This document shows positions 24,709 to 33,073 of a stretch of DNA of 64,000 bases, piece after piece. The DNA comes from Psychrobacter arenosus (lineage in GTDB: Bacteria; Pseudomonadota; Gammaproteobacteria; Pseudomonadales; Moraxellaceae). Location of the stretch: positions 124,001 through 188,000 of the forward strand of contig NZ_LR884459.1 of the NCBI RefSeq assembly GCF_904848165.1, read 5' to 3'. Each line of letters opens with the position of its first letter. Positions within the stretch are counted from its first letter, which is position 1. The position numbers and the translations under genes are program-made. Below the pieces are notes generated by a model. That model was not told the origin of the DNA. It saw only the letters and a list, made by a program, of their open reading frames with translations, and made no database searches.

Positions 24709-25407
24709 ATGACTTATTCTACTTATCGCTTTGGCAGTCGGGCTTTTATTCCTAGCAAGTTGGCGCTCGCTATCCTATGTGCCGCTGCTGTGCTTGTGGG
24801 ACTGCCGGGGTGCTCATCGTCCAACGATGCCGATGCTGTGACCTTAGCAGATGGCGGCAACACTATGGATGGCAATAATACCCCCACAGCCTTTGGCGTC
24901 AATGCAGAAGCGTTTGATGTGCAGGGCAGTCGCAATAGCGGGGCTTGGGGCAGCGTTTATATGAACAAAGCTGAATTGAAGGAGACGCAAAGAGACATCG
25001 TGGATTATGACTCAATCCCTGCTTTCGCTGATGACCCGGAGTTGAAGAAGTGGCAGGTAAAATTTGGTAGTGAAAATGCCTTTGATGGTACCGATGGGGC
25101 TAAGCTTTATCATGACTCTTGTGCAGGCTGTCATATGCATAAAGGGGAGGGCGCTGTTGGCGCTGGGTATTATCCCCCCTTGGCCAATAATACGAAAATG
25201 GAGTCGAAGTATTATATTATCGATATCTTAATTAATGGCTTCCGTGGCATGCCGTCTTTTCATGCGATGATGAATGACGAACAGATGGCAGCTGTTACGC
25301 AGTATGTGGTCACGGAGTTAAATGGCTATAAGGACACAGTAACGGCTGCTGATGTAGCGCAGCTTCGCCATGATGATCCGCCGGGTGGCGACCCTTCTGA
25401 TCATTAA
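24709..25407 (+). CDS. Monoheme cytochrome c lipoprotein
   Basis: A 232-residue protein with a lipoprotein signal ending GLPGC (Cys35) and one CXXCH site (CAGCH, residues 138-142). The likely distal Met is in NGFRGMPSFHAMM. About 90 residues between the lipid anchor and the cytochrome fold are polar. It lies 35 bp after the amine oxidase with a strong terminator behind it, so it closes the unit. It is the natural candidate for the direct electron acceptor of the flavoenzyme, passing electrons to the triheme protein or an oxidase. Confidence 0.88.
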   Translation: MTYSTYRFGSRAFIPSKLALAILCAAAVLVGLPGCSSSNDADAVTLADGGNTMDGNNTPTAFGVNAEAFDVQGSRNSGAWGSVYMNKAELKETQRDIVDYDSIPAFADDPELKKWQVKFGSENAFDGTDGAKLYHDSCAGCHMHKGEGAVGAGYYPPLANNTKMESKYYIIDILINGFRGMPSFHAMMNDEQMAAVTQYVVTELNGYKDTVTAADVAQLRHDDPPGGDPSDH

Positions 25408-25432
25408 AACCTATCGTATTTACCTTGTCTAA

Positions 25433-25465
25433 GAAAGCGCCCCTAATCATAGCGGCGCTTTTTTG
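25433..25465. terminator. Terminator between the cytochrome unit and the methyltransferase
   Basis: AAGCGCC...GGCGCTTTTTT hairpin, 30 bp beyond the cytochrome stop. It lies between convergent genes, with A- and T-rich flanks on both sides, so it may serve both. Confidence 0.8.
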
Positions 25466-25519
25466 TTGCATAACTTTTATTATAAAGGCTGTCTTACCGA
25501 TACTAATAAGGTATTGGCA

Positions 25520-26188
25520 TCACTCAACCAAAGTATTAACAGTACCGGCAGTTGCTTCCCCCCAATAATGATACCCAACGATACTGATGCCTTGCGTAAA
25601 TCCTTGCTCACCCAATACTGTAAAGCCAGCTTGTATTAGCAGCTGCTCAATATCTCTATCCAGATGACAGCCGCCGGCTAGGGGCTTCCAAGCTGGGGTA
25701 ATCATTTGCTGTATTTTACCCACCAACTTGGGCTTTGGGGCTAAGCCATGCTCCGCATAATATAACTTGCCAGCAGGTTTCAGGATCCTTTTAATTTCAC
25801 TTAAGGCTCGGCTAGGATCAGGTATAGAGCATAAGGTAAACGTCATCACGACACTATCCACGCTATTGTCTTCGAGCGGTAGCGTCTCGGCAGACAAGGG
25901 CTGAGAAACCAACTTAATACCTACGGCAGCAAAGCGCTCTTGTGCCAATGGCTGTAGGTGAGGGTCGACTCCTATCACTTGTGTAACCTGCTGTGCATCA
26001 TAAAACCTAGCATTCAGCCCGCTACCCACCCCAATCTCTAGCACTATGCCACTAGCCTTGGGTACTACTCGCTCCCTTTGTTGGCTAATCGACTCTAATG
26101 CACAAGCTTTATCGATTAAGACCGGCAAGACTTTATTATCATAGAGACTTTTTAAAGAGGTCAGATTGAAAGCTGATTTTACAGTCAT
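25520..26188 (-). CDS. Class I SAM-dependent methyltransferase
   Basis: A 222-residue Methyltransf_11-type protein. Motif I is VLEIGVGSGLNARFYD (about residues 49-64), the acidic ribose contact is GVDPHLQ, and motifs II/III cover DSVVMTFTLCSIPDPSRAL and LKPAGKLYYAEHGL. It resembles bacterial enzymes similar to the human METTL7/TMT group in the CSIPDP and PAGKLYYAEH regions. The substrate is unknown. It stands alone between two terminators. Confidence 0.85.
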   Translation of the reverse strand: MTVKSAFNLTSLKSLYDNKVLPVLIDKACALESISQQRERVVPKASGIVLEIGVGSGLNARFYDAQQVTQVIGVDPHLQPLAQERFAAVGIKLVSQPLSAETLPLEDNSVDSVVMTFTLCSIPDPSRALSEIKRILKPAGKLYYAEHGLAPKPKLVGKIQQMITPAWKPLAGGCHLDRDIEQLLIQAGFTVLGEQGFTQGISIVGYHYWGEATAGTVNTLVE

Positions 26189-26276
26189 GATGGTTCCTAA
26201 ATTTTTTATTCAGTAATGGCTATTCAGTAATTTTTCTATTAAGTATAGCCGCTATCATAATAAGCTACTGTTCCAT

Positions 26277-26307
26277 AAAAAAAGCGCCTTATATAAATAA
26301 AGGCGCC
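26277..26307 (-). terminator. Terminator downstream of tolB
   Basis: On the minus strand a GGCGCCTTT/AAGGCGC stem is followed by a run of seven T. It lies about 40 bp past the tolB stop, closing the tol cluster without a pal gene. Confidence 0.85.
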
Positions 26308-26346
26308 ATTTCGTTATAACAATTGCATTAAGGGTATAGATTTAAC

Positions 26347-27672
26347 TTACTTTGGCGTAGCCGACCAAACGGGTGAGCGCACCGTACCGGCAACTGATTT
26401 ATACAGGGTATCGCCACCGCTCAGTGATTTGATGGTCAGCACAGCTTTACCGCCTTGCTTGGTCGAGTACACCACGCGCTTACCATTGGGCGAGAAGCTG
26501 GGCGCTTCATCAATGCCGGTGCTGCCTAGATTGGTCACGATAGCTCCAGACGTGTTCATAATCGCTGCTGAACGGCCACTTAAGAAAGCAATCTGTGTCC
26601 CATCCGCATTGTATTGAGGGCGCATGGCATAACCGCCTTGAGATATCTTAGTCACTTTACCGGTAGCGAAGTCATAACGGTTGATTTGCGGTTTGTTGTT
26701 GCCACCTGGATCCGAGACATAAAGGAAAGACTTGCCATCAGGAGAGTAGTTGGGCGTTACGTCAGCGTAGGGGGAGCCAATGATTTTCTGTGCAGCGCCG
26801 CCTGAAGTGCTAATACGGTAGATGTCCGCCGTACCTTCATGACTGCCGGAGAATAAGATGCTGCCCCCATCTGGAGAGAATGAAGGGCTCATATTACTGC
26901 CTTTTAATCCAGCTGTGAGCACTTGCGGGCGTGAGTTTGCCGTAGTGACATTCTGGATGTAAATCATCGGGTAGCTATTCGGCATGTGCACGGTATAAGC
27001 GATACGGTTGCCATCAGGCGACCACGCCGGCGAGAAGATCGCGCCTTTAATAGGGGGGCTGATTGGCATAACGTTTTCGCCATCCGCATCCATTACCATC
27101 AATTGCGATGTCTTATCTTTGGCACTGCCTGACTCTTGAATATAGGCAATCCGGCCCGAAAAGTCGCCCGGTGTCCCAGTGATTAGCTCGTAAATCTTAT
27201 CCGCGATGACGTGACCCGCATATCGCAGGCTGGCTCGGTCGTTATTGGCAGTCAGCGTTTGCTCACCACCAAGACTGCGGCCCGTCTTGACATCGATCAC
27301 TTCAAAAGTGGTCACCACTTTACCTTTGCTAGACTGGGTGCTGCCCACTGCTAAATAAGGAATACCGGTCTTTTGCCAGACGGGTAGGGTGCCGGTTAGC
27401 TCGCGGCTGCTATGCGGCTGTTGTGGTAAGTTCTGACTGGTGGCGCGCAGCTCAGTTTGGCTTAAGTTGTTTAAGACCACCGGAGAGATAGCATTGTCAC
27501 CAGCAAACGGTACAAATGCGACTTGGCTTTGTTGTTTCGGTGCCACATAAGTGAACTCTAACTCTAGCGGGTCTTCTGCTTGGGCGACCATCGGCATTAA
27601 GGTCATGCTGCCCAAGACGACTAAGCCTAAAGAAGCGATCTCTTTCGCCATATTATGAGAAGTTTTTTTCAT
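26347..27672 (-). CDS. tolB: Tol-Pal system periplasmic beta-propeller protein TolB
   Basis: A 441-residue periplasmic protein. A Sec signal ends near VAQAEDPLE. An N-terminal alpha/beta domain (FVPFAGD ... LRYAGHVIADKIYELITG) is followed by a six-bladed propeller with repeated SPAWSPDGNRIAYT, SPSFSPDGGSILFSG and PNYSPDGKSFLYVS units. TolB binds Pal and TolA to maintain outer-membrane integrity during division. It is last in the order tolQ-tolR-tolA-tolB. The expected pal gene is not downstream. Confidence 0.97.
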   Translation of the reverse strand: MKKTSHNMAKEIASLGLVVLGSMTLMPMVAQAEDPLELEFTYVAPKQQSQVAFVPFAGDNAISPVVLNNLSQTELRATSQNLPQQPHSSRELTGTLPVWQKTGIPYLAVGSTQSSKGKVVTTFEVIDVKTGRSLGGEQTLTANNDRASLRYAGHVIADKIYELITGTPGDFSGRIAYIQESGSAKDKTSQLMVMDADGENVMPISPPIKGAIFSPAWSPDGNRIAYTVHMPNSYPMIYIQNVTTANSRPQVLTAGLKGSNMSPSFSPDGGSILFSGSHEGTADIYRISTSGGAAQKIIGSPYADVTPNYSPDGKSFLYVSDPGGNNKPQINRYDFATGKVTKISQGGYAMRPQYNADGTQIAFLSGRSAAIMNTSGAIVTNLGSTGIDEAPSFSPNGKRVVYSTKQGGKAVLTIKSLSGGDTLYKSVAGTVRSPVWSATPK

Positions 27673-27895
27673 AAAAAATTACCGTTTATTAATATAGTTT
27701 TCTAATAAAAAGGGGGCAGAATTTTGTCCGCTGCATTTTGCTTACTATAGCAGATAAATTATTAGATTTCGTCAAAGGCATGTAGTTGAGCAATAGTATT
27801 ATTGTGCGAAATAAGAGGATAAGTTCGACCGTTATAATAGCCACTGCGGCCATTAGTAAGGAGGCCTGTCCATTAGCACCAACTGGTGGTTAATG

Positions 27896-28915
27896 CTAAC
27901 TGCCTTTAATCTTCACCCGAATAGAAGCAAAGGCTTTTGGATTGCTGGTATCGATAGGTAGGGGACTGGCGGCAAAAGCAGCACTCTCAGCTGCGGCATT
28001 GACCTCAGGGCTAGAGCCACTGGCACTAGCGGACAACACATTACCATTGGCATCCAACCGTAGCGATAAGTTGGCATAGTCGCCCTCACTGCCATAAGGC
28101 GCAGTAAAGTGGCTTTGAATCTTATTCACGATATCGTTTTTATAGGAGCTCATAGAGCGGCCACTACTGCCGGCACTATTACTACTGCTGTTAGCATTGC
28201 TAGACGGGCTGCCTTGACTGCTGACCTTAGCTTGACCATCCGCCAGATCAATAGAGATGCGCTCCGAGTCTTTAGATTTATTGCCTGTGCTTGCATCGGG
28301 GCGTTTTGGGCGTTGCACGGTTGGTTGACTGGCTTCAATGCGTTTTAATTGATTGAGTCTTTCTTGTCTGATTTGTTCGCTTTGGCGAGCTTGTTCTTGG
28401 ATAGCTTGCGCATCATTTTCCCAAGCTTGGTCTATCTGTGCGGCCAATTCCGCCATCTTACGTTCGTATTCTGCATTGGCTTCTTGTACTTGCTGCTGGT
28501 ATTCCCGTGTGACCATAATGCCATCTTCAGTCGGCATATCTGAGGGGCTATCAGAGCGTACAAACACCGGCACGCGTCTAGAGCCACTACTGCTCGCCGA
28601 GGCACTGCTGCTACTTTGACTGCTAAAGCTTTCACTACTCTCCATCGGCGCAAACTCAGAGTCACCCTCACCAGAGGCGCCCATTTCAGCCATCGCCGCT
28701 CGGTTGGCTAGAATTTGCCCTTGCATCTCTGCCAGCTCTTCAGGCGAGACCATCGTGGCTTCGATACCTGGTGGCGTCTCTAGAGTAGGGGTTTGATGCG
28801 TATAGAGAATAAAACCAATCAATAGCCCATGCGCCAACACACTTAATAGCGTCGGCAGCGTGATACCGTCCCCTTCAGGCGGGGTAGGAACAAAGACGGA
28901 GGGGCCTTGGATCAT
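27896..28915 (-). CDS. tolA: TolA, periplasm-spanning energy-transducing protein
   Basis: A 339-residue protein with one N-terminal membrane helix (LPTLLSVLAHGLLIGFILYT) carrying the SHLS-like TolQ-contact position. A long middle part is predicted helical and coiled (MAELAAQIDQAWENDAQAIQEQARQ ... QERLNQLKRIEA), preceded by a serine-rich stretch (SSSSASASSSGS). The C-terminal D3-like domain (KNDIVNKIQSHFTAPYG ... ASIRVKIKGS) contacts TolB/Pal. Assigned on architecture and gene order; the sequence of TolA diverges fast. The gaps of 223 bp to tolB and 191 bp to tolR are wider than in E. coli. Confidence 0.9.
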   Translation of the reverse strand: MIQGPSVFVPTPPEGDGITLPTLLSVLAHGLLIGFILYTHQTPTLETPPGIEATMVSPEELAEMQGQILANRAAMAEMGASGEGDSEFAPMESSESFSSQSSSSASASSSGSRRVPVFVRSDSPSDMPTEDGIMVTREYQQQVQEANAEYERKMAELAAQIDQAWENDAQAIQEQARQSEQIRQERLNQLKRIEASQPTVQRPKRPDASTGNKSKDSERISIDLADGQAKVSSQGSPSSNANSSSNSAGSSGRSMSSYKNDIVNKIQSHFTAPYGSEGDYANLSLRLDANGNVLSASASGSSPEVNAAAESAAFAASPLPIDTSNPKAFASIRVKIKGS

Positions 28916-29106
28916 GGAATACTTACCTTCCCAGTAGTCATTGGTCTATAAGCAAATAGCGCCTGCAATGCTAACAATGCTAATAGGGTTAATGACAGTT
29001 TGTTAACAACGATGCATGAATAATTAATAAGGGTAGCACTTCGCAAATTAGGGTACTGTATGACTCTCGCTAGCTTTTCTTATACTAGCTTTTCTTATAA
29101 AAGAGC

Positions 29107-29562
29107 TTATAGACCTGGTTCTGGTAAAGGCTTACCCGTTAATAACCCAACTTTTTTGATACCGGCTTGCTGCAAGTTTGCCATCAGCTCCATGATAGCG
29201 CCATACTGATTATTTTGATCGGCATTAATCATGACTTGCAGCCCTTCGCTGCCGGAGTCTTGGCTTTGCAGGCTCGCAAGGGTATCGATCAGTTCAGGCT
29301 GGCTGATAGGTTGGTCTATATTGTTTTCATAACTGATAAAAATTTCGCCATTGTCTTTTAAAGACACAATCACCGGCAATTGACTGGTACTACTAATAGT
29401 ATTGGTCTGCTCTTTGGGCAAGTCCACATCCACCCCGGTCGTCAGCATCGGCGTCGTGATCATAAAAATCACCAGCAACACCAACATCACATCGATATAA
29501 GGGACGACGTTCATCTCCGCATTCAGAGCTTTTCTTTCACGGCGATAGGGGCTAGTCTTCAT
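29107..29562 (-). CDS. tolR: TolR, proton-channel component
   Basis: A 151-residue ExbD/TolR-family protein. A short cytoplasmic basic N-terminus (SPYRRERKALNAEMN) precedes one membrane helix (VVPYIDVMLVLLVIFMITTPML) bearing the conserved proton-path Asp in YIDVMLVLLVI. The periplasmic domain has the D-L-P motif (VDVDLPKEQ) and the VMINADQNNQYG region. It overlaps the end of tolQ by 4 bp (ATGA), so the two are translationally coupled. With TolQ it converts proton flow into movement of TolA. Confidence 0.95.
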   Translation of the reverse strand: MKTSPYRRERKALNAEMNVVPYIDVMLVLLVIFMITTPMLTTGVDVDLPKEQTNTISSTSQLPVIVSLKDNGEIFISYENNIDQPISQPELIDTLASLQSQDSGSEGLQVMINADQNNQYGAIMELMANLQQAGIKKVGLLTGKPLPEPGL

Positions 29563-30287
29563 AGCGAGCTTACCTGCGCAGTAGGCTCTTGGGCAGCAGT
29601 TGGGGTGACAGGCGCAGGCGTCGGAGCGGTTTCACGCAGGAGCATTCCTGTCATCTCTTCACAAAATAGCGCGCGTGAGTCGTAGATGCTGTTGGCTTTA
29701 GCAGTAAAGTGGTTATACGCCAATACGGCTGGGATAGCGGCAAATAGACCCATAGCCGTCGCAATCAGTGCTTCTGCAATCCCTGGTGCTACCGCAGCTA
29801 GGCTGGCTTGTTCGGTCTGTGATAAGCCCAAGAAGGCATTCATGATGCCCCAAACCGTACCGAATAGCCCCACATACGGCGCTACTGAGCCGATACTCGC
29901 TAGCATCGCCAAGCCTTTTTCTAATAGCTGCTGCTGACGCCCTAGACCAACGCGTAACTTACGCTCAACCCCATCGATTATGTCCGGTTTAGGCTGACGC
30001 TTCTTATGCATTTTCAGGTATTCTGAAAAGCCCACATAAAATATTTGCTCAAGCCCCTGACGGTCTGGAGAATTCTGTACACCCTGATATAACTTCGCTA
30101 AATCCTCTCCGGACCAGAACCAAGACTCAAACTGCTCATCGAAGTTTTTGGCCGTACCCAGACGGGCGCTTAAACGAAAAATCATCACCCAGCACAGCAG
30201 CGAGGCGAGTAATAACAGCCCCATAACGATCTGTACCAACAAACTAGCTTGGGTAATCAGTTCAATGATATTTAACGATTCTGGCAT
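29559..30287 (-). CDS. tolQ: TolQ, proton-channel component
   Basis: I chose the ATG at 30287 (MPESLNIIELI), giving 242 residues. The longer frame from 30356 begins with a run unlike any TolQ. Three membrane helices are visible: LLVQIVMGLLLLASLLCWVMIF near the start, then LASIGSVAPYVGLFGTVWGIMNAF and GIAEALIATAMGLFAAIPAVLAY, which hold the family's conserved Thr, Pro and Gly residues. It forms the pentameric stator around the TolR helices. First gene of the cluster; ybgC is not upstream. Confidence 0.95.
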   Translation of the reverse strand: MPESLNIIELITQASLLVQIVMGLLLLASLLCWVMIFRLSARLGTAKNFDEQFESWFWSGEDLAKLYQGVQNSPDRQGLEQIFYVGFSEYLKMHKKRQPKPDIIDGVERKLRVGLGRQQQLLEKGLAMLASIGSVAPYVGLFGTVWGIMNAFLGLSQTEQASLAAVAPGIAEALIATAMGLFAAIPAVLAYNHFTAKANSIYDSRALFCEEMTGMLLRETAPTPAPVTPTAAQEPTAQVSSL

Positions 30288-30505
30288 GCAAACGCTCACT
30301 TTTGAGAGGGGGTTGGGTCGGACGATAAATAGGCAAAGCAATAAGACGACTAGCAACCGGCTAGTGTACTGCTAAATAAAGACAGCGTCATCTATAAATA
30401 TGCATAGACTCAGATTATGCCGACTATTATGTCGCGTATTGTACTACCAGTACGAATAAAAGCGGTAGCCGTTAATTGGTATATATTTTGCATTATAAAC
30501 AGTGG

Positions 30506-30583
30506 TAACAATAGCTACTAAAATTAAGGCAGTAATAGGTACTAAAACTAAAGCATCAATAAGTACTAAAACTAAAACAGCAA
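30506..30583. repeat. Three imperfect tandem units upstream of tolQ and the purine permease
   Basis: Units of about 26 bp built on TACTAAAACTAAAGCA(G/T)(C/T)AATA follow each other three times. They lie in the 697-bp divergent region between tolQ and the permease, which contains no gene. Confidence 0.65.
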
Positions 30584-30674
30584 TTTGAATGAGTCATAGA
30601 CTGACTGGAAGCGCTCAGTAAGTAGCGGTGGCTTACAAGTGCGCTTAAAAGATAAAAACTAATCTGCCAGAGTC

Positions 30675-30703
30675 CGTACAAGCTGGCAAAATGTTTGTAT
30701 AAT
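30675..30703 (+). promoter_or_regulatory. Possible sigma-70 promoter for the purine permease
   Basis: A perfect TATAAT (30698-30703) lies 17 bp after CGTACA, a weak -35. It would leave a 5' leader of about 270 bases before the permease. No purine riboswitch could be recognised in that leader. Confidence 0.3.
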
Positions 30704-30984
30704 GGCGCGCTTTTATAGCAGCAAGTCCAAGTAGATTTCAACTAGGTAGATTTAAGCGCCGCTCTAAATTTTAGCGCACTACTACCTATGCAGTACTACT
30801 TATAGCGGCTTGGCTGGCTAGCGACTATACCTATTTTTCATGTGTGTGGCTTGACCGTGCAGATTAATTATCTCAATTATTCCATCGGTATGTTACTATT
30901 TGTTACCCATCCTTAATACACTGGCTACGAAACCTTTGAGGCAGTGGTATTGTTTGACTAATTTAATAAAGCTAGGCGTCGTTT

Positions 30985-32280
30985 ATGAATGCAATTGAAC
31001 GTTATTTTGGGATTAATGGCAGCAATACGACCATTAGAACCGAGGTGATGGCCGGGATTACTACCTTCCTGACCATGGCATATATCATTTTTGTTAATCC
31101 AAATGTCTTGGCGGAAGCGGGCATGGATAAAGGCGCGGTCTTTGTTGCTACTTGTTTAGCTGCAGCAGTGGGCTGTTTTATCATGGGGATATTTGCCAAG
31201 CTGCCCGTGGCGTTAGCACCAGGAATGGGGCTGAACGCCTTTTTTACTTATGGCGTTGTCCTAGGTATGGGCTACACTTGGCAGACGGCTCTTGGCGCGG
31301 TGTTCTTATCAGGGTGTGTCTTCATCCTATTGAGCCTCTTTAAGATTCGCGAATGGATCATCGATGCTATTCCCGGTACTTTGAAAAAGAGTATCGTCGC
31401 AGGTATCGGTGCCTTCCTAGGGTTTATTGCCTTACAAAGTGCTGGCATTATTGTCGCGCGTGAGTCCACCCTAGTCATGCTAGGGGATATGACGTCTTTT
31501 GGCCCAGCTATGGCCGCTTTAGGCTTCTTCATTATTGCGGCTTTAGCGCATAAACGCGTGCCTGGTGCGGTGATTCTCGGTATTTTGATTATTGCCATCA
31601 TCAGCTTAATTTTTGGTCAAACGCAGTTCGGCGGTCTTATGTCGATGCCACCAAGCATTGCGCCAACCATTATGCAATTGGATATCGCTGGTGCCTTTAA
31701 TGTTGGCATGATTGCGGTTATCTTCGCTTTCTTATTCGTGGATTTATTCGATACAACCGGTAGTTTAGTAGGTATCACTACCAAAGCGGGTCTGATAGGT
31801 AAGGATGGCAGAATTCCTAATATGGGCAGAGCTTTGCTAGCGGATTCTACGGCGACGGTTGCGGGCGCTATGTTAGGCACATCTTCAACGACCAGTTATA
31901 TTGAAAGTGTTTCAGGGGTAGCCTCAGGTGGTCGTACAGGTCTGATGGCGGTAACCGTTGGGATAATGTTCTTACTCAGCTTATTCTTTGCGCCATTGGC
32001 TGGCATGATTCCTGCTTATGCCACCGCTGGTGCCATCTTTTATGTTGCCGTCTTGATGATGTTCTCACTAAAAGAAATCGATTGGGAAGACATTACTGAA
32101 GCGGCTCCTGCAGCGGTGGTATTGCTATTCACCCCACTGACATACTCTATTGCCGACGGTATTGCCCTTGGGTTTATTACTTACACGGTCGTTAAAGCGG
32201 CTACAGGTAAGTTTAATGAAATCAGTATCGCTGTCTGGGTATTAAGCGCAGTGTTATTGGCTAAGATTATTTTCTTATAA
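30985..32280 (+). CDS. NCS2/AzgA-family guanine-hypoxanthine-adenine permease
   Basis: A 431-residue inner-membrane protein with about 12-14 hydrophobic segments. The N-terminus (MNAIERYFGI) and blocks TTFLTMAYIIFVNPNVL, LAPGMGLNAFFTYGVV, FVDLFDTTGSLVGI and SSTTSYIESVSGVASGGRTGL are the AzgA-type signatures shared with E. coli AdeP/AdeQ and GhxP/GhxQ. These are proton symporters for adenine or for guanine/hypoxanthine; the sequence alone does not say which. It is single, with its own terminator. Confidence 0.93.
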   Translation: MNAIERYFGINGSNTTIRTEVMAGITTFLTMAYIIFVNPNVLAEAGMDKGAVFVATCLAAAVGCFIMGIFAKLPVALAPGMGLNAFFTYGVVLGMGYTWQTALGAVFLSGCVFILLSLFKIREWIIDAIPGTLKKSIVAGIGAFLGFIALQSAGIIVARESTLVMLGDMTSFGPAMAALGFFIIAALAHKRVPGAVILGILIIAIISLIFGQTQFGGLMSMPPSIAPTIMQLDIAGAFNVGMIAVIFAFLFVDLFDTTGSLVGITTKAGLIGKDGRIPNMGRALLADSTATVAGAMLGTSSTTSYIESVSGVASGGRTGLMAVTVGIMFLLSLFFAPLAGMIPAYATAGAIFYVAVLMMFSLKEIDWEDITEAAPAAVVLLFTPLTYSIADGIALGFITYTVVKAATGKFNEISIAVWVLSAVLLAKIIFL

Positions 32281-32323
32281 GCTTGGTTGCTAATGCGGTT
32301 AGTAGCCTAGCAAGTCCTCTAAG

Positions 32324-32361
32324 AAGCCCTCTGTCACTATAGGTGATAGGGGGCTTTTTTT
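32324..32361 (+). terminator. Terminator after the purine permease
   Basis: AGCCCTCTGTCAC pairs with GGTGATAGGGGGCT (one bulge) around TATA and is followed by seven T. Confidence 0.9.
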
Positions 32362-32743
32362 GGTCTAAAATAGGGTGTAAAGAAGGTGGATTAATATAAA
32401 AATTGTTGAGCTAAGTAGCCTGAGTATTCTGCTTGAGGCTACACGAATCGGCAGTTGTACATAAGGCGGTGGTAATAGCCTAAGCATTTTTTTAGTAGGT
32501 ACGCTTATAACATATAGTTTGCCAAGAATTTTCATGATACTATGCAGTCAGTTAAGCGCATCACCTCAACTGGACGTGGTAGCAATACCGCGTTCTTAGA
32601 GCCGAAGAGGTTTTTCTGACAGTGAAATAATAGCTTAGCGTTAATTCTGCTAAGTACATTACGTGTTAATTTGCTAGAGGCCGTTATTTTTTTGTCCCTA
32701 CTGAGTTAATAGCCGTGATGTCTCCCCCGTACTCACTATCACC

Positions 32744-32872
32744 ATGAAGAAGGCGTTAATGCCGCTTACGTTAATCTGCTGTATGACGGCTATTTTTAGC
32801 CCCTTTGCGCGTGCCATAGGCTCTGTGAGCCGATCGCCTCGTATCTGGCTGACATTGGCACATTCATCTTGA
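32744..32872 (+). CDS. Possible small secreted peptide upstream of putA
   Basis: A 42-codon frame starting MKKALMPLTLICC with a good Sec-type signal (basic start, hydrophobic core, cleavage after FARA) and a short tail. The ribosome site is poor and no family is recognised. It is the only coding candidate in the 793 bp between the permease and putA. It may be a chance frame or the remnant of a larger secreted protein. Confidence 0.25.
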   Translation: MKKALMPLTLICCMTAIFSPFARAIGSVSRSPRIWLTLAHSS

Positions 32873-33073
32873 TTGACTATGTTGTTTAATTGCCTTTTTA
32901 TCTATTGTTATTGCTTAAATCGACAGCGCTCTGTTAATACTCTTATTCCCATTGCTTTTGCAACTACCTGGGTGAGTGTATCTATTATGAAAAACTGTGT
33001 TTGAGTATGACGACTTCTAAAAGGGCAAATAAATAAAACCTTATGTTACTTATTGACTAAGCATGGAGTCGGT

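Noticed and set aside
30704-30984. Purine riboswitch upstream of the permease
   Set aside because: No recognisable conserved riboswitch core; only AT-rich DNA and a possible promoter were seen.
33053-33073. Longer putA start, and similar longer starts of pnuC, nrdB, tolQ, lysS and the KAS III gene
   Set aside because: In each case the longer version adds residues unlike the family, often from TTG, while a downstream ATG has a proper ribosome site or matches the known N-terminus.
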